From Acidobacteriota bacterium (GTDB lineage Bacteria; Acidobacteriota; Polarisedimenticolia; Polarisedimenticolales; Polarisedimenticolaceae): 39,529 nt of DNA. Shown piece after piece: positions 15,807 through 23,945 of the stretch. A model generated the notes under the pieces. It saw only the letters and a program-made list of their open reading frames with translations, made no database searches and was not told where the DNA came from. How positions within the stretch are numbered: position 1 is the stretch's first letter; every line of letters starts with the position of its first letter. The stretch lies in assembly GCA_011773795.1 (NCBI GenBank), contig WVWW01000001.1, positions 15,646 through 55,174 of the forward strand, read 5' to 3'. The translations under genes and the position numbers were made by a program.

Positions 15807-16944
15807 CTTCCTCACCTTCCGGTCTCATTGCGTGGAACTGCGCGTAGAAAGTAACACCGGCGGTCGGGTTGCGGACGAATCCGAGCGTACCGCCCTGGGC
15901 CTCGACGATTGAACGGGAGATGGCCAACCCCATCCCGGTTCCGTGGTGTTTGTTGCTGAAAAACGGTTCGAACAGGCGGTCTTCGATCTCCGGTGGGATG
16001 CCGGGCCCATCGTCGACCACGTGCAACGTAATGGTCGACGGGCTCTCGGAAAAGGTGCGAATCGTCACCGCCCCCGTGGTTCCTACCCCGATCGCCTCGA
16101 CGGCGTTGTTGACCAGGTTCAGGATCACCTGCTGGAGCTGAACCCTGTCGAACAAGACATCCGGCAAGTTCTTTTCCAGATCGGTGTCGAGCTTGACCAG
16201 GGTAGGGCCGAAAGAGAGATGGGCCAGCGAGAGCACCTCGTCGACGACCTCGTTGATCGATGTCGGGCTTGGCTCGGTCTCGTGTCGCGAGACGAAGTCA
16301 CGCATGCGCCTCACGATTTCGCCGGCCCGGTGCGATTGGATACGGATCTTGTCGACCGTGCTGCGAAGATCTTCCGAGTTGTCCGTGACCGTGCCGAGCA
16401 TGTGCAAGAGGGCGCGGGAATAGTTCGCGATCGCACTCAACGGCTGGTTGACCTCGTGGGCGATACCACTGGCCATTTCCCCGGCGAGGCTGATGCGGTC
16501 CATCCGCTCCAGTCTTTCGCGATGAACTCTCGCGTTTTCCTCGGCTCGACGTTGCGCACTGATGTCATGGAGGATCGCCACGAAGCCGAGACCTGCAGCC
16601 GAGCGAAACTCACCGACCGACAGGTGAATCGGGAACTTGCTCCCGTCCTTTCTCTGCGCGAGGACCTCTCGTCCGATCCCGATGATCTTGCGCTGGCCGG
16701 TCTTCAAGTAATGCTTGATGTACCCGTCGTGATTCTCGCGATCCGGCGAGGGCATCAGAAGGCTGCAGTTGTGCCCGACCAGCTCGCCCTCGGTCCAACC
16801 GAACATCAACTGACAGGCCTGGTTCGCGGATCGGATGATCCCCTCGCGATCGACCGTGACGACCCCGTGAACGACGGCGTCGAAGACGGCCGACCAGCGC
16901 GCGGCGTCTTCTTCGGGCGTGGATGTGCGTTGTATCTCAGTCAA
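15799..16944 (-). CDS. fixL: FixL-like oxygen-sensing PAS histidine kinase
   Basis: A 381-residue soluble kinase starting at TTG, with GGGAG eight bases upstream. The PAS domain (about 15-130) carries features of the FixL haem pocket: NHDGYI with His72 at the position of the proximal haem ligand, and IIGIGREV with Arg92 at the position of the oxygen-sensing FG-loop arginine. The kinase core has the H-box IAHEVNQPLS (His163), N-box QQVILNLVNNAVEA and glycine boxes DDGPGIP and GTGMGLAIS. Membrane helices present in Sinorhizobium FixL are absent. It heads the oxidase operon; haem binding is inferred from the conserved residues. Confidence 0.9.
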   Translation of the reverse strand: MTEIQRTSTPEEDAARWSAVFDAVVHGVVTVDREGIIRSANQACQLMFGWTEGELVGHNCSLLMPSPDRENHDGYIKHYLKTGQRKIIGIGREVLAQRKDGSKFPIHLSVGEFRSAAGLGFVAILHDISAQRRAEENARVHRERLERMDRISLAGEMASGIAHEVNQPLSAIANYSRALLHMLGTVTDNSEDLRSTVDKIRIQSHRAGEIVRRMRDFVSRHETEPSPTSINEVVDEVLSLAHLSFGPTLVKLDTDLEKNLPDVLFDRVQLQQVILNLVNNAVEAIGVGTTGAVTIRTFSESPSTITLHVVDDGPGIPPEIEDRLFEPFFSNKHHGTGMGLAISRSIVEAQGGTLGFVRNPTAGVTFYAQFHAMRPEGEEDE

Positions 16945-17010
16945 GGTGCTGCTCCCTGGGTCCCCGGCGGGACAGTATAGAGAATCTGCCCGGTAAATCG
17001 GAAGTGATCA

Positions 17011-17052
17011 TACGGGTTTGCCGAAGTCCGGTGCCGGAAAGTCACAATGGCT
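17011..17052 (+). promoter_or_regulatory. Promoter element with operator-like inverted repeat, upstream of RIC gene
   Basis: TACGGGTTTGCCGAA is followed by AAGTCACAATGGCT. It matches the element at 22609-22650 without gaps at 32 of 42 positions. CACAAT (17043-17048) is a plausible -10 box. The CGG-CCG repeat would be centred near -37, where an activator often binds. No good -35 box is visible. Confidence 0.55.
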
Positions 17053-17138
17053 GCGGCACGCCGCCGCCGTCTAGTCTTTGCCTCGGGTCTAGGTTCCGGA
17101 TTCGGCGGTCCCGCGCGAGTCCCCGTGGAGGTTCCACC

Positions 17139-17984
17139 ATGCGCACCATCACGAGCGAGACGACACTGGCGGATCTGGCCGTCACCCAGGCCGGCGCATC
17201 GCGCGTCTTTTACAAGCATGGCCTCGATTTCTGCTGCCACGGCAACATCAGTCTCAAGGAAACCTGCGACAGAAAGGGCATTGATTTCGAGAACATGATC
17301 GAGGAGATCCGTGCGGAAGAACGCTGGGCGGACGATACGTTCGACCGTTGGGACGAGAAACCGCTCGAGGATCTGCTGGATCACATCCTGGACCATTTTC
17401 ACGGGACGCACCGTCAGGATCTCCCGAGGATGATCGAGATGGCCGAGAAGGTCGAGACCATCCATGGCAACAAGCCCGACTGCCCTCACGGATTGACGGA
17501 CCGCCTCCGTGAGTTCGCCGCGGAGCTCGAGCGGCACATGCAAAAGGAAGAGCAAATCTTGTTTCCGATGATACGAGACGGACGAGGCGCGCTGGCCATC
17601 ATGCCGATCCACGTGATGGAGCAAGAGCACGAGGGGGTGGGAGAAATGCTCTTATCTGTGCGCAAGCTGGCCCACGACTTCATCGCGCCGGAGGGAGCGT
17701 GCGCCACATGGCGCGCGCTGTATTCGGGGTTGGCCGATTTTGAGGAAGAGTTGATGCAGCACATCCACCTGGCCTGGAGAACAACGTGTTGTTCCCCAGG
17801 ACGCTACGCCCACGAACCGACTGAGTCGTCGGTGGTTCTTGATACGGGAATTCACTTACAAAACTCCGGCGGCTTCGCGCGGCGGTTCGCTGTAGGATTT
17901 CGAACAGTAGGTTTTCCGTCGGCAATCCTCGACCGGCCGTGCCGGTGTTGCGCGAGGCAACCGCGGGCAACGCACTCGGAGTAG
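17139..17984 (+). CDS. ytfE: Iron-sulfur cluster repair di-iron protein (RIC/ScdA/YtfE), frameshifted C-terminus
   Basis: RIC proteins repair iron-sulfur clusters damaged by nitric oxide and oxidants. The N-terminal ScdA domain has LDFCCHGN (about 29-36). The hemerythrin-like part has DHFHGTHR (84-92), HMQKE (133-137) and HVMEQEHE (158-165). The last helix reads QHIHLAW where the family reads HIHLENNVLFPR. Bases 17768-17777 are CCTGG twice; removing one copy restores HLENNVLFPRTLRPRTD and a stop at 17822-17824. As it stands, the Glu ligand after His208 (expected at 212) is Ala, and a foreign tail of about 70 residues runs to 17984. It is either a recent slippage mutation or an assembly error. 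Confidence 0.85.
   Translation: MRTITSETTLADLAVTQAGASRVFYKHGLDFCCHGNISLKETCDRKGIDFENMIEEIRAEERWADDTFDRWDEKPLEDLLDHILDHFHGTHRQDLPRMIEMAEKVETIHGNKPDCPHGLTDRLREFAAELERHMQKEEQILFPMIRDGRGALAIMPIHVMEQEHEGVGEMLLSVRKLAHDFIAPEGACATWRALYSGLADFEEELMQHIHLAWRTTCCSPGRYAHEPTESSVVLDTGIHLQNSGGFARRFAVGFRTVGFPSAILDRPCRCCARQPRATHSE
17768..17777 (+). repeat. 5-bp tandem duplication CCTGG causing frameshift
   Basis: CCTGGCCTGG lies within the last conserved helix of the RIC gene. Loss of one unit restores the family-typical C-terminus in frame. This is the simplest explanation of the altered end. Confidence 0.85.
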
Positions 17985-17989
17985 AGTTG

Positions 17990-20056
17990 ATGAGCGAACA
18001 ACAGGATCTTCGGACGGGGTGGGGCTCTCGCCTCGCACGCTTCAGCATGGCTTTGTTCTTGTTCGAAGGGGTCTCGGGATTGGCGATCACCCTGAGTCCG
18101 TTTCATGCAGCCGTTGAATGGAGTGTGTTGCTTCACACCCTTGCCGGGATCGTCATCCTGCTTCCGATCGCGTGGTACTGCGCGGTCCACTGGGACGACT
18201 ATCGACGGTACACGATGTCCCAGGTCGTGTTCCTGGGCTACATCGCGCTTATCGCGCTGTTGATCTGCTCGGTCTCCGGCGTGGTCGTCACCTGGCAGGG
18301 GTTGTTCGCCTTGAGCATGTCCGCCGTCTGGCGCAACGTCCACCTGTATTCGGGGATCGCGGTGCTCGTGGTGACGCTCCCTCACCTGTTCATCCCGCTT
18401 GTACGTATGTGGCGCAAGCGCCAGGCCGTCGATGCGAAGAGATTGATCGTGGTCTCGGTCGGTGTCACCGCGATCGGCTGTCTGGCAGCGTTGGGGTTGT
18501 CGTCGTTCTACTCCGGGACGGAATACGTGAACGAGTTCCCGGAGGACTACGCCTTCCTGTACGGCGAGGATCGGCCGTTCGCGCCGAGCCTGGCCCGCAC
18601 CGAGACCGGCGGGGCATTCGACTCGCGCGTGCTCGCCGGTTCGGATTCCTGCGGAACCAGTGGTTGCCACGCTCAGATACTGGAGGAGTGGAGGCCGAGT
18701 GCTCACGGTTACGCCGCCAAGGATGCCGCGTTCCAGAAGATCCAGTCCATCATGGCGGAGCAGAACGGACCGGAGTCGACGCGCTACTGCGGCGGCTGTC
18801 ACGATCCGATCTCGCTGTTCTCGGGCACGAAGAACATCTTCGTCGAGGACCTGACCGGCCTGCACGGCTACAACGAGGGCGTCTCGTGCCTGTCCTGCCA
18901 CGCGATCCACGAGACCGACCTGCAGGGCAATGCCAACTACGTCGTGTCGCAGCCCTCGGAATACCTCTATCAGTGGGAGTCCGAAGGTTTCAAGCGAGTC
19001 TTGCGCGACTTCCTCATCCGGACCTATCCGGACGAGCACAACAAGCTCAGCAAGCGCATGTACAAGGCGCCCGAGTACTGCGCGGCGTGTCACAAGCAGT
19101 TCATCGACGAGGAGGTCAACAAGGTCGGGTGGGTTCAGCTGCAGAATCAGTACGACAACTGGGCCGCGAGCCACTGGAACCAGGAGGGCAATCCGGAGCG
19201 CACGGTCGAGTGCCGCGAGTGCCACATGCCGCTGGTCGACTCGAACGATCCGGCGTCCGGCGACGCCGCCGACTACAACCGCAGCCCCGACGACGGCAAG
19301 CATCGTAGCCATCGCTTTGTCGCCTCGAACAACGTGATGCCCCAGCTGTTGCAGATCGAGGGCTGGGAAGAACAGGTCCGGCTGACCGAGCTGTGGCTCC
19401 AGGGGCGCTACGAGATTCCGGAGATCAGCGACAAATGGGGTACCGGTCCGATCATCGGGATCGATCTGGAAGCACCCGAAACCATTGCGCCGGGAGAGTC
19501 CATCCCGCTCCGCGTCATCCTGACCTCGAACAAGGTCGGTCACGACTTTCCCACCGGTCCGCTGGACATCATCCAGAGCTGGGTCGAGCTCGAGGTCACC
19601 GACGACCACGGAACGGTGATCTACACCTCCGGGCGCAGGGACGAGCGGAACTACCTCGAGCCCGGAACCTTCCTGTTCAAGGTCGAGCCCGTGGACCAGT
19701 ACGGGAACCTGATCGACCGCCACAACCTGTGGGAGATGGTCGGCGTGCGCTTCCGGCGCGCGCTGTTCCCCGGCTTCACCGACACGGTCGAGTTCGACAT
19801 CGGTTGCCCTTCAGACATTCCGCGACCGCCCGAGGGGGCGGCCACGGACGACTCGGTGGCGGCCCACACGATACCGTCCACTCCTGCGGCGAAAGAGTAT
19901 CGAATCGAGGCCAAGCTCAACTACCGCAAGTTCGACCAGTTCCTGCTGGACTACATGTTCGGTGAGGACGCCGGGCTGACCGCCCCGCCGGTCGAGATCT
20001 CCAGTGCCACGACGACCGTCCGCGTCATGGATCCGTCATCCCGAACCGGGGGATGA
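17990..20056 (+). CDS. Membrane-anchored multihaem cytochrome (b/c hybrid-like)
   Basis: A 688-residue protein; the ATG at 17990 has GGAG about eight bases upstream. The first about 172 residues form five helices containing His39, His49, His67, His118 and His132, an arrangement that could hold b-type haems and oxidise quinol. The periplasmic part has five haem motifs: CGTSGCH (221-227, a CX4CH type), CGGCH (267-271), CLSCH (300-304), CAACH (364-368) and CRECH (408-412). The last 230 residues are beta-rich, without cysteine motifs (HDFPTGPLD, YRIEAKLNYRKF). The family resembles cytochrome c-552/NapC-like multihaem proteins. It is co-directional with the UnbV-type gene and the porin. Confidence 0.78.
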   Translation: MSEQQDLRTGWGSRLARFSMALFLFEGVSGLAITLSPFHAAVEWSVLLHTLAGIVILLPIAWYCAVHWDDYRRYTMSQVVFLGYIALIALLICSVSGVVVTWQGLFALSMSAVWRNVHLYSGIAVLVVTLPHLFIPLVRMWRKRQAVDAKRLIVVSVGVTAIGCLAALGLSSFYSGTEYVNEFPEDYAFLYGEDRPFAPSLARTETGGAFDSRVLAGSDSCGTSGCHAQILEEWRPSAHGYAAKDAAFQKIQSIMAEQNGPESTRYCGGCHDPISLFSGTKNIFVEDLTGLHGYNEGVSCLSCHAIHETDLQGNANYVVSQPSEYLYQWESEGFKRVLRDFLIRTYPDEHNKLSKRMYKAPEYCAACHKQFIDEEVNKVGWVQLQNQYDNWAASHWNQEGNPERTVECRECHMPLVDSNDPASGDAADYNRSPDDGKHRSHRFVASNNVMPQLLQIEGWEEQVRLTELWLQGRYEIPEISDKWGTGPIIGIDLEAPETIAPGESIPLRVILTSNKVGHDFPTGPLDIIQSWVELEVTDDHGTVIYTSGRRDERNYLEPGTFLFKVEPVDQYGNLIDRHNLWEMVGVRFRRALFPGFTDTVEFDIGCPSDIPRPPEGAATDDSVAAHTIPSTPAAKEYRIEAKLNYRKFDQFLLDYMFGEDAGLTAPPVEISSATTTVRVMDPSSRTGG

Positions 20057-20060
20057 CCGG

Positions 20061-22589
20061 TTGGTCTCGAATCGGAAACGGCCACTCGGAAGACGGCGTC
20101 GAAAGCTTTACGGGACCGTCGCGATCGTCTTTGCGGTCGCGGTCGTCGCCTCGTTGCTGTCCCTTTACGCATTTCGGGCCTCACGTACCGAAGAGTACAG
20201 GACCGGCGAGCAGCACAGCGAGATCACGCGCGCGCTGAGTCGCGACATACCCGATGGCGCGCCGCTACCGCGCTTTGTCGACGTGACGGAGGCCGCGGGG
20301 CTCTCCGGTTTCCGCACGTTCGCGGGTGAACGCACGTCACAACTCCCCGAGGACATGGGTCCGGGTGCCGCCTGGGGCGACTTCGACGGCGACGGCGACG
20401 ACGACCTGTTCCTCGTCAGCGCCGGTGGCCCGCTGACTGCAGCCGAGAACGACCTCGCCCCATCGGAACTGTTCGAGAACCTCGGCGATGGGACCTTCGC
20501 CCGGGTCGAGGAGTTTCCCGAAACGCGCATCGTCGGCATGAGCGCCGCATGGGGCGACCACGACGGCGACGGCGATCTCGACCTCGTCGTCACCGGATAC
20601 GACACACTGCGGCTGTTTCGCAACGATTCCGGGCACTTCGAGCGGGATGACGAGTTCGCGTCACCGCAAGGATACTGGGCGGGGGCGTCGTGGTCCGATT
20701 TCGATCGCGACGGAGACCTGGACCTCTACATCTGCGGCTACGTCCAGTACGTTCCGGACGTGTCCGGGAAGGATCGCATCTCGTCGCAATACGGGCGCCA
20801 GATCCCGTACACGCTGAATCCATCTTCTTACAAGCCGGAACGCAACCTGTTGTTCGTCAACCGAGGCGACGGAACATTCGATGAACAAGCGGAGTCGCGA
20901 GGTGTCTCGAATCCGGACGGTCGTAGTCTCGTCGCGTTGTGGCACGACCTCGACGACGACGGCTGGCCCGATCTCTACGTGGCCAACGACATCTCGGACA
21001 ACGCGCTGTACCTCAACCGCGAAGGCCGGTTCGAGGACGCCAGCCACGCGGCCTGGGTCGCCGACTACCGCGGGGCGATGGGGCTCGCCGCCGGCGACTG
21101 GAACCGCGACGGCGACGACGACCTGTTCGTCACTCACTGGGTCGCGCAGGAAAACGCTTTGTACGATTCCCGCTTCGTCGACGATGCCGGACTCGAGTCT
21201 GCCGAAGGGGCCCCGCTTCGTTTCGTCGACTTTGCCGATCAACGCGGTCTCGGACAGATCGCACTGCGAAGTGTCGGCTGGGGGGCCGAGTTCTTCGACT
21301 TCGATGCGGACGGCTGGCTCGATCTGGCGGTGGCCAACGGCAGCACATTCGAGGAGCAGACGGTGCCCCGGCACCTGACACCGGAGCTGCCGTTCCTGTT
21401 CTGGAACGATCACGGCCGTTTCTTTCACGACCTGGCACCGCTCAGCGACCCGTTCGCCGTTCCGCGCGTGGCCCGCGGACTGGCGCTCGCGGACTATGAC
21501 AACGACGGAGACATCGACGTCCTGCTGATCGACGGAGATGGCGGCGGCGTGCGACTACTGCGCAACGAAACGGAGCAGGGTAACTGGGTGCAGCTGAGCC
21601 TGCGAGCCCGTGTCGAGAACGGGTACGGACCCGCCGAAGGAGCCCGTGTCGTCGCCGTCGCGGGGGACGTGGCCCATCGACGCGCGGTTTCCGGAGTTTC
21701 CTACCTCTCGCAGAGCAGTCGCCGGCTGCACGTCGGGCTCGGTCCCGACCGGCTGGAATCCGTCGAGGTGCACTGGCCCGGGGGTAGCGTTCAGCATGTG
21801 ACCGGGCTGACCGGGCGGTCGATCTGGGAAATCCGCGAGGGCGAGCCGGAACCGCGCCTCCTCGCCGCGCCACGACCGCCGTTGACACGCGAGCAGGTAT
21901 CCGAATTCTGGAACGTGCAGCGCGCGGCGGTTCATGCCATGAAGGCCGAAGAGGACCTCGTGACCGCCATCGATCTCTTCCACCGGGCCCTCGAGATCGA
22001 TCCGACCCACGAAGACTCGATCTACTACCTCGGCAATTGCCTGGCGGAAAGGGGCGAGCTTGACGCGGCCCTACGGCGCTTCGAGGCCCTGATGCGGCTC
22101 AATCGGAGCAGTCATCGGGCCTTCAAGCGGTGGGGCACGTTGCGCGCCATGAGCGCGACCTCCTCCGTGGCATTGAAGGAGGCGGAGGAAGCGCTAGCCC
22201 GCGCCGTCGAGATCAACCCGGAGGCGACCGGCGCGCGCATGGTCCTGGCCGAAACGAAGATCGTGCAGGGGGACCTCGAGGCCGCGAGGCAGAGCCTGCG
22301 CTGGATCCACGGCACGAACCCGTCGGCCGGGGACGCCTTGTTCCTGCTTGCCTACCTCGACTGGAGACAGGGGGACTCGCGAGGCGCGCGGGATCTCCTC
22401 CGGCGAGCCGCGGAAACCGGGGAAGACTGGCGGCCCGAGGGCGCCGCCGCCGAGGGCGACGTGAAGCGCACGATGCATCGCGAGACCACGTTGTTCGCCG
22501 GAATCTACGCGTCGTGGGACCGATCGACCGATCCGGGCCCCGCCTTCGCGGCGCTGGAAGAGTCCGTGCGCGGCTACCGTCGTTTCTGA
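20061..22589 (+). CDS. FG-GAP/VCBS repeat, UnbV (ASPIC) and TPR protein
   Basis: About 842 residues from a TTG start four bases after the preceding stop, with GGGGGA about nine bases before it. A single N-terminal helix (about 16-38) anchors or exports it. Seven DxDxDGxxD calcium-binding repeats (such as DFDGDGDDDLF, DHDGDGDLDLV, DYDNDGDIDVL) suggest an integrin-like beta-propeller. RLHVGLGPDRLESVEVHWPGG is the UnbV/ASPIC domain, and the last 230 residues hold TPR-like helices (ALEIDPTHEDSIYYLGNCLAERGE). Such proteins are exported and of unknown function. Tight coupling to the multihaem gene suggests a shared complex. Confidence 0.82.
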   Translation: MVSNRKRPLGRRRRKLYGTVAIVFAVAVVASLLSLYAFRASRTEEYRTGEQHSEITRALSRDIPDGAPLPRFVDVTEAAGLSGFRTFAGERTSQLPEDMGPGAAWGDFDGDGDDDLFLVSAGGPLTAAENDLAPSELFENLGDGTFARVEEFPETRIVGMSAAWGDHDGDGDLDLVVTGYDTLRLFRNDSGHFERDDEFASPQGYWAGASWSDFDRDGDLDLYICGYVQYVPDVSGKDRISSQYGRQIPYTLNPSSYKPERNLLFVNRGDGTFDEQAESRGVSNPDGRSLVALWHDLDDDGWPDLYVANDISDNALYLNREGRFEDASHAAWVADYRGAMGLAAGDWNRDGDDDLFVTHWVAQENALYDSRFVDDAGLESAEGAPLRFVDFADQRGLGQIALRSVGWGAEFFDFDADGWLDLAVANGSTFEEQTVPRHLTPELPFLFWNDHGRFFHDLAPLSDPFAVPRVARGLALADYDNDGDIDVLLIDGDGGGVRLLRNETEQGNWVQLSLRARVENGYGPAEGARVVAVAGDVAHRRAVSGVSYLSQSSRRLHVGLGPDRLESVEVHWPGGSVQHVTGLTGRSIWEIREGEPEPRLLAAPRPPLTREQVSEFWNVQRAAVHAMKAEEDLVTAIDLFHRALEIDPTHEDSIYYLGNCLAERGELDAALRRFEALMRLNRSSHRAFKRWGTLRAMSATSSVALKEAEEALARAVEINPEATGARMVLAETKIVQGDLEAARQSLRWIHGTNPSAGDALFLLAYLDWRQGDSRGARDLLRRAAETGEDWRPEGAAAEGDVKRTMHRETTLFAGIYASWDRSTDPGPAFAALEESVRGYRRF

Positions 22590-22608
22590 CGAACCCGCGT
22601 CGGATCCG

Positions 22609-22650
22609 TACGGGATTCCCGAATGGCGCGGACGGGAAGTCATAATGGCT
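22609..22650 (+). promoter_or_regulatory. Promoter element matching the RIC promoter, upstream of porin gene
   Basis: TACGGGATTCCCGAA contains the perfect inverted repeat CGGGA-T-TCCCG and is followed by AAGTCATAATGGCT. CATAAT (22641-22646) is a good -10 box, with the repeat centred near -37. It matches 17011-17052 at 32 of 42 positions, far outside coding constraint. Confidence 0.65.
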
Positions 22651-22700
22651 CCGTCCGTGAGCACCCGTTAAATTCCTCGGGACCAACGAAGGAAATTGAC

Positions 22701-23936
22701 GTGAGATCGAGAATTCGTGTGTTCGTGACCACTTTCTGTTTGGTCACGTCCTTCGTGCTCCCCGCGAACCTGTTCGCGGCCGACTCGAACGGTTCTTCCG
22801 ACGAGTGGAGTGTCGATGCCAAGATCGACGCGCGGTTGCGCTACGAGTACGTCGACGACGATGCGGCCACCGACCAGGCCAACGCGACGACGTTACGCAC
22901 GCGCGCGGCCCTCGAGGCCAGGCGTTCGCGCTGGGGTCTCGGACTCGAGTTCGAGGACATCAGCGCTATCGGGAGCGCGCGCTTCAACGACACGGCCAAC
23001 GGCCGGACCAGGTTCGCCACGGTCGCCGATCCGGAGGCGACGGAGGTCAACCGCGCCTGGCTGAGTTACAAGGCGCCGAAGTCGATCGGGGTCACGCTCG
23101 GGCGGCAGCGCATCAACCGCGATGGCGGCCGCATCATCGGCGATGTCGGGTGGCGCCAGAACCAGCAGACCTACGACGCCGTGACCGCGGAGCGAAGCGC
23201 CGGGAGGTATCGATTCTTCGGCGGGTACCTGGCACAGGCCAACAGGATCTTCGGCGACGACCACCCCAGCGCTCTCAGTCGTCAGTTCGAGCTCGACGGC
23301 TGGGTCGGCGAGGGCAGTGTCGTCCTCGGGCCGGGGACGGTGACGGCGGTGCTGCATTACTTCGAATTCGAAAACGATCCGCTACGCTCGCACCGCAACG
23401 TGGGTCTGCGCTGGATCGGGAAGCACGAGTTGAACGACAAGCGGCACATCCGCTATCGCGCGGAGTGGATCGACCAGGAACCCCACTCCAACGGTGCGGC
23501 GATCAACGAGGCAGAGTACCTCGCCCTGGAGGTGGGCTATGAAGCCAGGCGCTGGGGCGTCGGCGCGAACCTCGAGCAGCTCGGCGGAGACGGGATGTAC
23601 GGATTCCAGCGACCGCTGGCCACGCTGCACGCCTACAACGGCTGGGCCGATCGTTTCCTCAACACACCCGCAGACGGCCTGGTCGATGTCTTTCTGAACG
23701 CCCGGTTCTCGTTCGAGAAATTCGTCTTGAAAGCCCAGTACCACAGCTTCGAGGCCGACAACGGCAGCGCCGACTACGGGGACGAGTTCGGTCTCGCGCT
23801 GTCGCGCAAGCTCTGTGAGCGTGTGGACGCCGTGTTCAAGTACGCCCACCACGACGCGGACGGCATTGCGCCCGACGTGCAGAAGGTCTGGCTGAGTGTC
23901 CGTCTGCTGGAGTCGTTCGACTTGCGCCGGAAATAG
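22701..23936 (+). CDS. Outer-membrane porin, alginate-export-like
   Basis: A 411-residue protein starting at GTG, with AAGGAA seven bases before it. A signal peptide ends near residue 27 (LFAA|DSNGSS). The remainder is beta-barrel-like, with paired aromatic/glycine strands; RLRYEYVDDD, TLRTRAALEARR, TLGRQRINRDGGRIIGDVGWRQNQQTYDAV and the closing VWLSVRLLESF fit the alginate-export/OprB-like family found with respiratory multihaem systems. It has its own promoter element, shared in sequence with the RIC gene. It could give outer-membrane access for substrates or for a cytochrome conduit; the substrate is unknown. Confidence 0.78.
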   Translation: MRSRIRVFVTTFCLVTSFVLPANLFAADSNGSSDEWSVDAKIDARLRYEYVDDDAATDQANATTLRTRAALEARRSRWGLGLEFEDISAIGSARFNDTANGRTRFATVADPEATEVNRAWLSYKAPKSIGVTLGRQRINRDGGRIIGDVGWRQNQQTYDAVTAERSAGRYRFFGGYLAQANRIFGDDHPSALSRQFELDGWVGEGSVVLGPGTVTAVLHYFEFENDPLRSHRNVGLRWIGKHELNDKRHIRYRAEWIDQEPHSNGAAINEAEYLALEVGYEARRWGVGANLEQLGGDGMYGFQRPLATLHAYNGWADRFLNTPADGLVDVFLNARFSFEKFVLKAQYHSFEADNGSADYGDEFGLALSRKLCERVDAVFKYAHHDADGIAPDVQKVWLSVRLLESFDLRRK

Positions 23937-23945
23937 AGGGTTTGA

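Noticed and set aside
17825..17984. C-terminal extension of the RIC protein as a new functional domain
   Set aside because: The tail is Arg/Cys-rich and unlike any domain, and a one-unit deletion of CCTGG restores the family end and stop. It is better explained as frameshifted reading of intergenic DNA.
17852..19723. 623-codon minus-strand open frame opposite the multihaem gene
   Set aside because: No signal, domain or ribosome site; it is a shadow of the cytochrome frame with five haem motifs.
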